Shown here: positions 26,780 through 39,412 of the stretch, in pieces
How the letters are laid out: each line of letters opens with the position of its first letter
Position numbering within the stretch: position 1 is the first letter of the stretch
Source of the DNA: Bombus terrestris
Taxonomy: Eukaryota > Arthropoda > Insecta > Hymenoptera > Apidae
Direction: 5' to 3'
Assembly: GCF_910591885.1 (NCBI RefSeq)
Contig: NC_063273.1
Location: forward strand, 1,922,001-1,986,000
DNA: 64,000 bases
Translations under genes and position numbers: made by a program
Notes under the pieces: generated by a model
The model's database searches: none
What the model was told of the DNA's origin: nothing
What the model saw: only the letters and a program-made list of their open reading frames with translations

Positions 26780-27205
26780 GTCTTAAAATATTCGGAAGGG
26801 CCGGAGAACCTATTCGCAGGACCTAACGAGGTGCAGCACCCAGGTGGAGCATCGCATACGTGTACATATAACAAGCACGTTGAACGAGCTTAAAATCGGG
26901 AATGTATTTATTAATAATGCAAGTGTGTATGCACCGCGACAACCACGATCCCGCACGCATCATGAGCAAAGAGGGAGCATACAAAGCGCAAAAACAGAAA
27001 GACTGGAGATGATGGCAGAGACGATACCAGTTACCCCACGAAAAACGCTAAACGTCCTAATTAGCGAGTGGAGTCGTGTATTTTCCGTGGTCATCCATAA
27101 CCTTTTAACGCGATTAAACGGACCGAGTTGGCTGCAGGCTAAACAGCAGGCGAATAAGCCCATGTGTTGTCCGCTGTAGAACCGTCGCGACGCCGCGCCG
27201 CCGTG
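26780..27205. promoter_or_regulatory. Candidate cis-regulatory island
   Basis: A GC-richer, complex block that includes CCTAATTAGCGAG near 27056 (homeodomain-type core) and a CG-dense end at 27178-27203. A 111-codon plus-strand frame (26844-27179) spans most of it and is overlapped by minus-strand frames; I see no domain or signal peptide. It could be an enhancer or an unrecognised exon. Confidence 0.27.
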
Positions 27206-27739
27206 TATTTCTGTTAGTAAGGATTAAATGTTTCCTTGGGTAGAGAAAGCTAGTCATGCGAAATAGAGCGACCGCCTTGTTATTAAAGGGTGGCTGGATT
27301 AACAATATCAGATTGCGTCACGTGTCTACCGACATCGAGCTTTTTACATATGGATGTTACGTATATGTAGTTAAATGTAACCTGCGGCGATACGCGAAAC
27401 GTATTATTGGGTTGTGTATCAAATGAAATGAATAATTTTATATTTTTACGTATGAAATATGATCATTAAGCTACTTTTTTATACATTATCGTTAAAAAAC
27501 AGAAACTTCGAGTTCGACGTTGTGCGCAGTTGTTAAAGAGATTTCCATTAATTAAGTAACTTAAAGATGATAAAACATATAAAAAGAACAAAGTATAAAT
27601 TGCCTCTTGCTATTTTTGTAATAAAGTAGCTCCAGCAACGTTAGATTCGATAAATTTCGTTTCATTTCCTTCGAGCTAGCCATAATCTCATATAGATGGC
27701 TTTACATCGAAAAACACGGGTATCTTATACAAAATCTAT

Positions 27740-28150
27740 TTGTGTCTTCCTATTTCGCGCTGGATGCGGTTTAATATAACCGAGTTGCAATTAATTGTCC
27801 GGTTAATCCATTATCGTGGTTATAATTCAATGCATCCGCGTGGGGCTTTTAAAGTTGGAGGATATCGTCGTCGCCCATCAGCAATAATTAGCAGGCAGCA
27901 TCATTCGAATTTTCCATTAAGAGGTGCCGCGAACTCAATTTGTGAATATAGTAAATGATACGCTTTTATCTGAGGCCATCGCGATAAAGCCATTATGAAT
28001 GACCCCGAGCTTGATGAAACACACGATGGCCGGGTTATTTCTCATTAACAGGCCTGTCTCTATATTTTAATAAGCCCACTGAGAGATTTTCCACGGGCTA
28101 ATCTGCTAAGGGAACGTGTGCATCCACTTAGCGAGGTTTAAACGATAATT
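27740..28150. promoter_or_regulatory. Candidate conserved regulatory element
   Basis: A complex block with TTAATCC near 27803 (Bicoid/Otx-type TAATCC), CAATTAATTG near 27788, TAATTAGC near 27886, GCCATTATGAATGA near 27990 and CTAATC near 28099. Frames through it are short. The density of homeodomain-type words and the contrast with AT-rich flanks suggest an enhancer; this is inference without alignment. Confidence 0.35.
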
Positions 28151-31100
28151 GGAAATTGTTGTCCAGCTACCTAGCGCTTCGTTCACAAATCTGGTTTCGT
28201 ATTAGTCTTTATCCTGAGATAGGATCCAAGGATCTAGCGCGATCTAGTGCATCTTAATAACTATAATACCAATACCCTCGAGTAGTTTTGATTATTCACT
28301 CCAGATTTAATGGTCCATTAAAATCGATAGCTGAAGATTTTTTAAGTTTACGCTTTGACCAGAAACTTTAGCCAGCCACTATATTTTAGTACTTATTAGA
28401 AACATATTTTTCCATATTTATACACGTATCCTTTGATTAAAAATGTTTATGGTTTAAGTAATATTCAAAATCATAACCGGCTCTTTCCTATTTTTTCGGC
28501 GTTCGTTAAGAAATGTTTTCTCCGCAATTCGTGTGCTTCCACCGGTTAGTGGGTCGAAAAACTTTTGCAATTATACCGCATCTCAAACATTTGCCCGAAA
28601 TCGAACAAAAAGCAGCGATACTACTAACACAGGCACCTGCTCTCTTTTTCCATTTTCAAACACAGAATTCCGAAAATACTGATGCTTCTTGCATACGTGT
28701 AATATTTCGAACCTTTTTGTATTTGACTAAATGTTGCGTTTGAAGAATGTAGTTACATACGGTTAAAGTTAAATTTGAAAAAACGACATTTCATATGCGA
28801 CGATCTAATAATTCAACAATTCAAATAATTCATCGTGTACAACAATAGCAAAGAAGCGGTAAGCAATTAAACGAAAATTTGACGGAAGAACGAGAAGAAA
28901 TCCGAAAATTCACTTTTTGCTACATGTTTCGTAAGCAAGAAATAATTAAATCGCGTAACAGAGAAACAGCTCCGTGCACTTTTTTACCAGCGCACTAACT
29001 AAGTAGCGACTATTTCTGCCTAAAATGACGTTGGTACTGGCGAAGCAAGTGTAAATGTGTTTGTATGGGTGTAACAGGAAGCTGTATGGAAGAAAATAGC
29101 CTGCTCATTATAACGACGTTATTCTCAAGTAGGCGTATATAAACAGCTGCAGGAAAAGTAGGAAGAATAATGAGGTGTCCAACGAATATTATTTATTTAA
29201 TTAACGAATATATTATATTTGGTACAGTACACGATAGAATTTTCTGCGAAATAAAGTGGAATGTAAAAATTACGAAGTACCTACATGTATAAAATTTTAT
29301 TAATTAACGTGATAATCACTTAAAATCACTGAAAATTTCAAACCTTGTCAATAAATTATTCTGAAAAATCCATCACTCAACTAAAGTACGCGATAGATTC
29401 TACCTACGTGTATCTAACTCGAGTCTACGTATTTAGTATCGATTTACGTTTTAGTTATATTATAATTTACATAAGCAAAATATTTCTCGCGGTAAGTTTG
29501 TTTAGAAGCGAAAGGTTGCTCGATAATTTTTGATAACGAAGCGTGTAACGCGAAATATTGTTACCCAAAAGTATCGAATGTCAAACGAGCTCGAAGCTGG
29601 TAGTTTGATTGATTTTAACCAACTTGACAGAAAGGAAATGGCTAAACGAGTGTTTTCCGTTAACAAATAACATGTGTTGGCAGAAATCTGTGCCGAGTGG
29701 GAAAAAATTGATTTCTGACGGGGAAAAAACTATTTGTCAAACTAAAAATCCATCGCAAGAGCAATTGTTTCTTCGACTGATAAATGGATGACGGTATACA
29801 ATGACCACTCGCGTGGAAAGTTCCAAAAATCGAACTATTGATAAAATTAAATGAAAACTAGAATTTTCTGCCACGATCAAAAATATGTAAATGCTCCGTC
29901 ATTTTTATCTTATAATTTCTATATATTTGTATTTTCAGATTTCTTTTAAACTTTACTTTGTATAATCAGATAGTCGAATCTCCTCGTAATGCTAATGAAA
30001 TTTCAAAACGTTTTGTATGGCTAATATGCGCATAATGTATTTACAAAAATATATTAAAGACATAAAGAAAAAGTATGAACATGGAAGGGATTGATAAACA
30101 TTTACCGTAATGTAAGCAACGATAAACAGAATTAGATTAATGATGTTACTTGTTAGGGGATTAAGTGATCGTATTTCAAGCTAAAAACGAATACATATTT
30201 CATTCGTTATAGGCCAATACAAATTTCAGTACAGCTATTAGTTCAAAGCGAGCTGGGTAAGCATGTTTCCACAATACATTACACTTTGCAATAATTATTC
30301 ATCGTTACTGGAAACGTTCATTTGCGCGCATATGCGGTCACATGATCGACGTTCAACCCCATTGAAACACTTCGACGAGTACGGTTAGCTTGTTTCCCTC
30401 GCTTTGTATTCACCGCGTGTCTATCCGTCAGCGTCTCTATTTAACAAATTTCTACATGCGTAATTCGCATTATGCATATTCTGTTGTACGTATAACTTGT
30501 ATCGTAAAAGGAACGTCTCGTTTATTAGTGTTTTCATGTAAGAATTCTCTTGCACAATTGAACTGATATATCGTTAGCGAAACATTGAGGATCCAAATAT
30601 GTAAATGTTTTTGTCTCAATGTAAAATTGTAGAATCTGTTTATACAACAGAAGTATGTACATAACTTGCATGCATCATTTGCAATGTTTAGAAAAATGTT
30701 TAGAGTTCGATAAAACCCATTATTACGAAAATATATAATGAAGATTTATTACGAGCTACTCCTCTGTACCTGTAATTATTTATAATTCATTGCACGGTGT
30801 TCTTTTCGCAAATAAATTCTGACGACAGTCCTGTACAATTTGGTAAAAGAATTTTCCTTCGAAATACAATTTGACAATTAACTTTTGCATCGAAAGGTCT
30901 GTCTCTCGTCAGTTACTAGCCATTCTCTGCATGGGACAAAATTTCGTCCTTTTTTATTGAAAAACTGATCGAATCAATGCCACGGTGACTATAGGCAGTT
31001 ATTAAAGCCAAATTACTACGTAATGATATATTAATATTTATTTGTTCATATAGTATAATCCCTAAATATCAACGTGTACGTTCAATTTTGTGTCGTTAAA

Positions 31101-31676
31101 ATACCGGCACTTTTATATTTTCGGTTAAATACAAACAAATAGTTTATTTTATTTAAAGTTTTTTTTAGAAATTATTTGCTAAAATATACGAATGAAATAT
31201 TTATTATTACGTTTTTACTTTTAAATATACGTATGCGTTTATATCAATTTTTCGCGCCAATATTCGTTGCCACCATAGGTGTACGCTCAATTTTATGGTT
31301 AACTATGCTCAAGTGTACGTTTCAATTTTCCAGATTCTTTCTACTTCTAACTGTCTTACACGTATATTATATTTCTTTTTAATCAGTAAGCGACATTAAA
31401 TTGAAAAAGTCGACAAAGACATTTAAAGCTAACATAGCGTATTCTTTCTAGTTGTAAATTTAAAATGGAACGTCTTTGGAATACTGCTTTTTACGTTTAA
31501 AACTTGAACACAGCGTTGATCAGGTTCTTCTTCTAGAATATTTAAGCGAACTCTAATTACGTCCGGGTAAAATATTCACGGAAAAAGAATGCAAATCCTA
31601 AGAGCATTAGCGATAGTTTTATGATTCCTCGATTTCGATGGTACTTTGTGTCGTTTATGGGCACCGTTAACAGCCT
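28151..31676. other. AT-rich non-coding desert
   Basis: Over 3 kb with almost no GC-richer island. Frames are few and short, at most 76 codons. I see no repeats with ends, no RNA gene and no motif cluster, apart from short simple AT tracts. Confidence 0.6.
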
Positions 31677-31749
31677 GCTTTTAGTGTTAATTATAATGGG
31701 ACGGTACTTTTGGTTTTAAAATGGACTTCAGACTATTACCGTTAAAAGC
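31677..31749. repeat. Inverted repeat able to form a hairpin
   Basis: The 15-base arms GCTTTTAGTGTTAAT (31677-31691) and ATTACCGTTAAAAGC (31735-31749) pair at 14 of 15 positions if two G-U pairs are allowed, around a 43-base AT-rich loop. ACCGTTAA also occurs as a direct word outside (31663) and inside (31738) the 3' arm. It might be a decayed MITE or an RNA hairpin. The loop is large and the upper stem weak, so a microRNA is unlikely. Confidence 0.45.
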
Positions 31750-31941
31750 AAGAACCAAGAACAGAAACTTGGATGGCTGCGTTTCTTAAGTCTATTCTAT
31801 CATTAACCTCAGTTTGTGGATAAATTAATATTACGCGTAAAAGCAGTAACCTCCAAGAAACAGTTGTAGATTTGCGTATGTAAAAGTCAGTTTTACCATT
31901 ATCACCAAACCAATTTTGTGTATTAAAGCTACTTGAGTGTG

Positions 31942-32046
31942 CAGTAGAACTCCGTTTACACGAACCTGTCCACCTTATTTCTGTTTACCGCCTATGATTT
32001 TTCCTTCAGATAATAGAAGTTCGTGTTCACGTAAAAGGATTCCTCG
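31942..32046. mobile_element. pogo/Tigger-like MITE relic
   Basis: The left end reads CAGTAGAACTCCGTTTACAC (31942-31961), followed by GAAC. This is close in form to the CAGTAGAACC... ends of pogo/Tigger-type elements in the Tc1/mariner superfamily. Read on the minus strand, the right side has GAATCCTTTTACGTGAACAC then GAAC (to about 32019), an imperfect inverted match to the left. The outermost bases on the right are lost, and the expected TA duplication is not clear. No transposase is present. Confidence 0.45.
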
Positions 32047-34239
32047 AAACATTTGATCTTAAATACGTGATAATGTTGCGAACTTGTACCGACTACGAAG
32101 CACGAGAGTGTGTCGAATAACGCGTGCCCCTACTGTATAGTATAATCATCCTATTGTTGGATGTTAATATAAATGGATTAACGTTCGGTGATAGTTCAGA
32201 CAATTATTATTTTATTATCAAGCTATGGATATGTCCGTGTTCCTTAAATGAACTCTTAAAGAGAAACTTTTATTTGTTTAATAGCGCTCGAGATATAAAA
32301 AATCTTAAGCATAACTTTAGTTAAGATTCTGAACATCCAAATGTAGATATAAAACTATTAACAGTATTTCAATGCATTCAAGTTTTTAAATCTATTTTCA
32401 GCTATGCTTGTTAAATAACAAAAATATTAAAAATTTAAAAAAAAAAACTTTCAGGACATTGCTTTAAAAAATAAACTAGTAACAAAATAAAAATTTCAAT
32501 TATTTTGATATTTTTTTGTGAAAACAATTTTATATCCATAAAATCCCTAGAAAATGACTATGCCAATTGAGAGTCGTGACAATGATAGAATTATAGTATC
32601 AGGCATTTATGCATTATTCCATACATATCCGTTACATAAATTTCATTAACCATCAAATACCGGTACAGGTTTGCAATATGATACTATCAATCCATTGACA
32701 TAGGATTTGCAATCCTTTGTGGTGCTTCATTTTGCACGATTATCACTTTCAAACGTATCTATCTTGCAACACAATTAATGAATGTGGGATTAGGATTAGG
32801 ACATTTTACGGGTGTCGCACGTTAGTGTACATAATTGATTCTGAATCTTTTAACAATTGAAATTCTGCATCCATAAATTCTGTCTCTATTAATTCTCATA
32901 GTGAAAACACGTGCGTACCTGACGTAGAACTGCAGCTATCGCATGTATCATTTATCATTTCTACAGAGATATTAAGTTTGACGTTAAATGTCAATCAGAA
33001 GTAACTGGAATTCATAAATAATTTTACAAATAGGTGGATATTGTCAGAAATGTTACATTCGTAAAACGTTTACTTTTTACTTTTAACTAGATTTGAAATA
33101 TAAATGTAAGCTGCCAAATATCGACTTCATTAGGATAAAATTGAAATTGAAATGATCGTAGTATAGTATTTATAAATAATTTGCAATTTTGAAATATCAA
33201 ATAATTATCTGAAATGAAACCGTACCAACAGGTACTAGAACTTAAAGGAACCGATTTTAAACCATATTTCTTCGTAGGAAAAAGACAGTACATCGACCTA
33301 ATAACGTTTGCTCATTTTAGCCAGCAAGTTTCGGACACTTTGACCTGTCGTTCAGTTTCACAGCTCGTTTCAAGAGTACGTGGCCACGAAATTCGGCTTT
33401 ACGTGACCTGGACATAGTCGCGTCCACACATGCGATAACATTTATCTGCTCGTTACTTCTACGTTATACCATCTCGATTACTCCGAGTTAAAAAATCATT
33501 TCCTCGAATCTCTTATCGAATTATTCGCTTAAACATTTTGCAGAGATTTAGAATTTTATGAACTTTCCAACGGAGATTAATTATCGTTCCCGATCAAGCA
33601 TCCCAAGGTCTTCAGGTAGATTCCTTACCCTCAAATGATGGTTTTAAAATTAACGACACGTATAATTAATAGCGATGTAATTGGAAATCAAGGCATTTGA
33701 TAATACTATAAATATTGGTATAGTAAAAATTGGAAAATGTTAGAAAAAGGTGTAATTTATCGTTAATGTTACAATACATTACGTTAAATAAATAAAATGG
33801 ACGCGTAATATGCTCTTATTATTTTCTCAAGTCTTAAGGGATGAAATCAAACAGAACGTCACATCCATGTTAGATAATACGTATATCGACCTTGAGCGAT
33901 CTGGATCTCGCGAAGGTTGTGGGCTAATTGTTGAGTTTGCTGATTCATTGTCAATCCTGTTTGCCATAAATTCTCGTCATACATTTGTTCCATCATAGTA
34001 CCAGCTATAGGCGATACGATACTCTGTGTTTTCTTAGACATATTACGGTGGTAATTCTAATTCAAACAATCTTTAACATAATGTAAATACAACTCCAGTC
34101 ATATATTGACAAAATTTCAAATTATTTTTAACGATATAAAAATCATAAACTATATCAATTTTATTTCTATGGAATTCATAAAAATGTACTGCTTGCTCGT
34201 GCTTTACCCAGTCGAGTGAATAAACTTTACGTTTTAATT
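32047..34239. other. AT-rich non-coding stretch
   Basis: No supportable gene. An A-rich segment lies at 32430-32530. Short frames (60-68 codons) lack domains. Slightly GC-richer at 33290-33480 with nothing recognised. Confidence 0.55.
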
Positions 34240-34580
34240 GCTACACAGGCAATATTCAAAATTGCGATCTGCCATTACAGAAATTTCATTTAGTCGCGAG
34301 TTAATCCCAATTGAACACGTGCGACTATGGATTCGAAATACGTATGTAGTGGCAGCATTGCGAACATATGCGATGAAAGATCTGGTGCACGGAATTAGTA
34401 TCCGTCGGAATTGTTACGCATTAATTAAAATATCACAATTCTATAATTATCTTAACGCGGAGAGGCTACGGCCGTGGCTATTTGAGTCTGCAATTACAGT
34501 CAGGTAGCAGTTTTGCAGCTGCGGATAAAAACAGCTGCGCGCACCCGCTCATTTGGATGAAACAAAATTATCAAAAAATT
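34240..34580. promoter_or_regulatory. Candidate enhancer with E-boxes
   Basis: E-box words are concentrated here: CACGTG at 34317-34322, CAGGTAG at 34501-34507, and CAGCTG at 34516-34521 and again at 34532-34537, 16 bp apart. A TAATCC word lies at 34302-34307. Paired CAGCTG sites are preferred by bHLH dimers of the achaete-scute, daughterless or twist type in insects. There is one unremarkable 89-codon frame. A bHLH-responsive enhancer is inference. Confidence 0.33.
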
Positions 34581-35079
34581 CATGCGAATGCATATTTTCG
34601 TTAAGATTAACATTAACTCCGTCGCGCGTTTAATTTTCCACGGCAGAACAAACATACTGAAAGTATCCAATGGTTAATTTTGGTGTATCCTGTTTGAAAT
34701 TTCCAGAGGTTCCTCGAATTTATTCTACGCTACGGTTTCATTAGCTAACGATTAATCGTATAATTTTAGAGAAAGGTATAAACATAGCTGGAAAGTTTTT
34801 GTTCGAAAATTGTTAGCTTCTTTTTTTTTTATCAAATTCTACATTTCATTTTCATAGTATGAAGTCTGTGGAGTCGTGTACAAGTATCGCTACATGGTAT
34901 GAAATTTAATACACTTAGACTTAATTAATTACTATGTGAATGCCATAATAAATACAATGGTGTACAAATACCTTTCGTAGACACTGTATATCAAATTTTT
35001 ATCAAAAATGTCTCTATAAACATTGTGTTCTTATCGCGATGACATCACCTCGTAACAGAATAATAGGGTCACGCAACTT

Positions 35080-35440
35080 AACTAAATGTACAGCAACCAC
35101 GTTATACGGCCGTATGATAATCTGTGCGACCCGATGCTCGCATGGTGCGACATAGGTTTTCGTAAAATCAAGCACTCAGTTTGCTAGATGCTAGAAACAT
35201 AGCTCGTCGTAGGCCGTGGTCGCGCGTAACGATGTGGACTTACGTGTTTATCGACGCGTTTACATGAACGCGTTTACACGCACGAACGGAGTCGACTATG
35301 TTTCGCGCGAACCATCGGCGCGGCACAACTCAGAGTTTCGATCGATCAGATGCAAACGGATCCAGCCTTGATGAGCTCTCGACAGTCTCGATATGCGTTA
35401 CAGTTGCAGTTAAATCTTACGAGGACGCGAGAATTTCCAG
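35080..35440. promoter_or_regulatory. Candidate regulatory island with dyad
   Basis: A CG-dense island with a perfect 12-bp palindrome ATACGGCCGTAT at 35104-35115. A directly repeated word ACGCGTTTACA lies at 35254-35264 and 35268-35278, a 14-bp period. No frame of note. Enhancer or promoter-like DNA is possible; the evidence is composition and word structure only. Confidence 0.28.
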
Positions 35441-37379
35441 TTTTGTACCAGCTACTGCCGCAACTACCGAGGATTAAAAATTTGTTTAAATTTAGATAAC
35501 ATTTTAAAGGTAGAAGATAACTTTACGTTTACCAACAAAATTGTGGACATTGCATATAAAGTCACAGAGACAAACGTTAGTTTTATTCCATTTTCTCATA
35601 TTCTACGTAAAATTGAATGCTAGATTGCTAGCTATCTATTGCTGCGTTATGCAACAATTTTCTTACAAGTATATGTACAGTTGTACCACGGAAATAAACT
35701 AATTATCTCTTGGAAATCTTTGCTTCCGGCAAGTTTCTCAAAGATCGTGACGCGTTTACGAGATTGCTGTCCAGATCAATCGCCGCTTCAAGCCATTACA
35801 CATGGAATAGGAAGAACTTAAAAATATCATAGCAGTCCATCGTTTTCACTAAATTGCTCTGTACGATAAGTAATTGAAGAAGAAGAAATGACGTTGAACA
35901 GTGACGTTAAAAACATAAAAACTCATACACGTACGTACATACGATCTATGTAAATAAAAAGCGTCGTGAGAAGGATACTAAGGGTGCTTCGACGAACAAC
36001 GTTGACAGGAAGAACGTCGAACAAAAATCGATCCCTTTCCGATCGACTTGCGAAATGCGAAACAAAAACGTTTCAATTACCCGTTATAATTCGACGATAC
36101 AACTTTGCCTTTAGTAATCGTAAAAGAAGATATCGCGTATTCTAAAAACGTAGCGACATAAAGGAATGTAAAATAGACGTTTATCCGCGAGGCGAGTTTA
36201 TGCGTGAAATGGAAACACGCGTATACGAGATACGGGGTTTCCAGCGATAACGCCAGGCATCTGTGCATGTATTTACCTATGTGTTTACACGCTAATAGGG
36301 CACGGAACTGCACAATAAACTTAGATATTAACACAGTGTTTACGCCTTTGCATAACACTGCCGTGGCATCCAGTTCGACTTAATGAAAATTTGGAACTGT
36401 ATCGCCGGAGAGTTTACAATCGATTTCCGTTTATTAACTCAATTTCCATAGGAAAATAGCGCGACGTAAAGGAAAGTTTAGGTTAATTTTATTTCATATT
36501 CGATGGCCCCTAGCAATGCGAGAAATAAAAATGTTTTGTTTCTAAAACTAGTAGTTACGCTGAACGAAAAGAAGAAAAACAACAATGTTTCGAGCTTAAA
36601 TAAAATTTAAAACACGAATGTATTATAAATTATAGTGCTTTCCGAGTGTATAATAAAATTTATGGAGAGCAAGGTGCTTTTATCGTGTACTTTGGAACGC
36701 GTAGACCTATGGCCTTACGCCATAAACGTACCTATGTTCTTACTTTTAATATACGTGTACAAAAGTAAATGTTTAAATATTGACTATGCAGAGTGCAAAG
36801 TGCAATTCACTGGAAAAAAGATCAGGAGTAAATTTCCATTCGACGCAATCACTTTAAAACGTGGAACTTTCTTACAATTATTATTTAGAAATGCCCGAAT
36901 AACATTCCCTAGAATTCTTTCGTTAAATACGCCTTTAATGGCTTTCAGAATATCATAACTGTAAGAAGTCAATTTAATCATTCGACCAAATCAATTAACT
37001 ATTATACATACATGTAAGAAATAGATCTGACGATAATCTGGTGGTGTACCAAACATCTTACTTACGTTTCTCATTGAACTTTAGAGAACTCAACTTTCTC
37101 TCTTTTTAATCCATTAATCAGAAAAGACGAGACAAGTTGTCATTTGGACAATAACGTCTTTATTTAGGAACCCTTGTCTTTTTCTTTTTCATTTCACTTT
37201 CATCAGGTTACTGTGATCGTACAAGTATTTTCAAGGACTAAACCCGATCTAAAATAACTAGAATCAGTACGTCTTCGTTAATTTCCAATTCAGCGATTAT
37301 ACCAGTTTCTAACCAGAGAATGATCCGATTAACAAGTTAAACCGTGCCTTTTGACAAGGAATTCCATTGTAAAAAATAT
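35441..37379. other. Non-coding stretch
   Basis: No supportable gene. 36070-36390 is moderately complex and holds a 93-codon minus-strand frame; a 107-codon plus-strand frame lies at 36635-36958 with an overlapping minus frame. No domain in either. The rest is AT-rich. Confidence 0.5.
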
Positions 37380-37680
37380 CATCGGGTTTCGTCTCGAGTT
37401 ATAAATGACAAATGGCGCACGAAGCAGATTTCCACGAGGGAACGAATCGGAATAAAGCGCGACAGTATCCTTCCTGTTCGCCGCAGCAAATATATACGTC
37501 TCTAATAATAAAAGGTAGACGGCGCAGCTTTTTTAGCGGATTGTCCCCGGCGATAATCCTTTAATCTCCGCTGCACTCGTCCATTTACTCTCGTGGCGCG
37601 GCGTTTTCTTTTAAAAGCCGTGGAAGCTCGCCAACAAAAAGGAGCCGCGATGGGCAAAAGCTCCAAATGACTCGCACCGT
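37380..37680. promoter_or_regulatory. Candidate cis-regulatory island
   Basis: A GC-balanced, complex block between AT-rich flanks, with CTAATAATAAAAGG (37501-37514), GATAATCC near 37553 followed by TTTAATCT, and CCATTTAC. The TAATCC and TAATCT words fit Bicoid/Otx-class homeodomain sites. No frame crosses it convincingly. Regulatory role inferred. Confidence 0.3.
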
Positions 37681-39353
37681 CTATCGCCTATAGAACTTAA
37701 CAACGCGTTCAAATCAGGGCGGACCGGTTATCAAAGCGTTTGGCGATAAAACTTTCTCCTTGGATCGTGAAACAACGCAACTGTGACCAAAGCTTTACGT
37801 TTCCGTCGCAATTATACAAAGAGAGAAAGAGACGTAAAGGCTGGCACGATACAACCTTGCGGAGAACAGAATCGTATAATCGTCCAGGCCATTACTATTC
37901 ATTAGGATTTTTCCAGCTATGTGTCTTCCTTAAGTTTTGTTTTTCACCTTGCCGCAAGCCACGGCATTACTAAGTGAGCACGGATTTATCACGCCCTCGT
38001 ACTTTATTAAATTCGTAGCGAGTGCCTGGCCACCCCTGCCGTGTCACGCTCATCCCTCCTTCTTGTCGAGACTTCACCGCAGATAAATTCCTTTTTCCTA
38101 ATTTATTCCAATATGAGCGAGGATATTCCACGACCCTGGAATCATTAAGCGACGTTTGAAAGTAAATGTTGCTTTATGATTCTCTATCATAGCTCCGGAG
38201 GAGGATAGCTCTGAATTTAGACGTTGAACGATTAATTCGTTTCAACCAGCCGGGTTAAGTAAAGTTGATTTTTGTAACCATTGCTTGCAGAGAAAACCGG
38301 TAAGTTTTCCCTCGAAAATGGCGAAGCGGTGAATTCGTTTTCAGAATTTTTGCACGAGTTTAAAATATTTCGCTGAATTTCGGGCTGGAAACACTGGCGA
38401 GGCCACTGACGAAGAAATATTTTGCATTATGATAAATATCGTTTGCGTAAACGGTTCTACGATGAAACACGCGGATTTAAAAACTTTCAGTTTAAACAGA
38501 GATACGTTCAAGTTTAAAAGAATAAGCACGATGGAACACAAAATTAGTAAAATAGGCAAACATGGTATAATTAATTATTCGAGTACGATCAAGATTCTTT
38601 CTGTTCTTTCTATTTAAATAGAGAAGCAAAATCAGTGGATTCAATGGAAAGGATAACTCGAAGTACAAATTAGTTTTATACTTCGTTAGAATTATAAATC
38701 TTGTCCTTTGAAAAAAGTTTTAATAATTTACTACATTAAATTGGTGAAAGGGGATGTTCGTATAACATAGAGAGATTCGTTGGATACTATTTCGCTCATT
38801 ATTTTCGTCGGTATTAATATTTATGTAAGCAAAACTACAATGCAGCACACCTACTTGCCAAATGTAAAATATTTTGTTTCTTTGTGCGAAAAAAATCGCA
38901 TCCTCTTTACTAATACCAAAGAATTACTATAATATATCAGTGCTTAGACCGCTATATGAAAGCTACTATTTTTACGTTAATGAATAAAATTACGTTTCCG
39001 TGTTGCGAATCATCTAAAAAGGAACAGATAAATAAATTCCGAACTGTTGTAGCTAATCAAAATAATTAATATTATATTATTAACTTTAATATTTTCGTTG
39101 CTAATTTTAATAATATAATTAAATGAAAAAATTCTATTTTATTTTCCTCGATGCGATGATCGATCTTTCCCAAATTAAAGAAAAAAAAAGATTAGCGCGA
39201 TCGACCTCAAAAAGAGCGGGTATCTGTTAAAAAAACTGGTTCGATCGATCTGAGCTCGTGGCACCGATGAAGTAGGTCGATCAACCGGCAAAGATCAATC
39301 AAGGGAACAAAGACGGGAAGGTGGAAGAAGAGCAAGAAGAAAAGTAAAAGAGA
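37681..39353. other. Non-coding stretch
   Basis: No supportable gene. 37700-38340 is GC-richer with one 77-codon frame. An AT-only inverted repeat, ATTATATTATTA at 39071-39082 and TAATAATATAAT at 39108-39119, could form a weak hairpin. Nothing else recognised. Confidence 0.5.
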
Positions 39354-39412
39354 ACGAAAGAAGGAAGGAGGGAAGGAAGGAAGGAAGGAAGGAAAGGGAG
39401 AAGGAAGGCAGG
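39354..39412. repeat. (GGAA)n purine tract
   Basis: A G/A-only tract, best described as imperfect GGAA tetranucleotide repeats with GAAA and GAGG variants. The minus-strand frame across it is a Pro/Ser/Phe-rich artefact. Confidence 0.9.
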
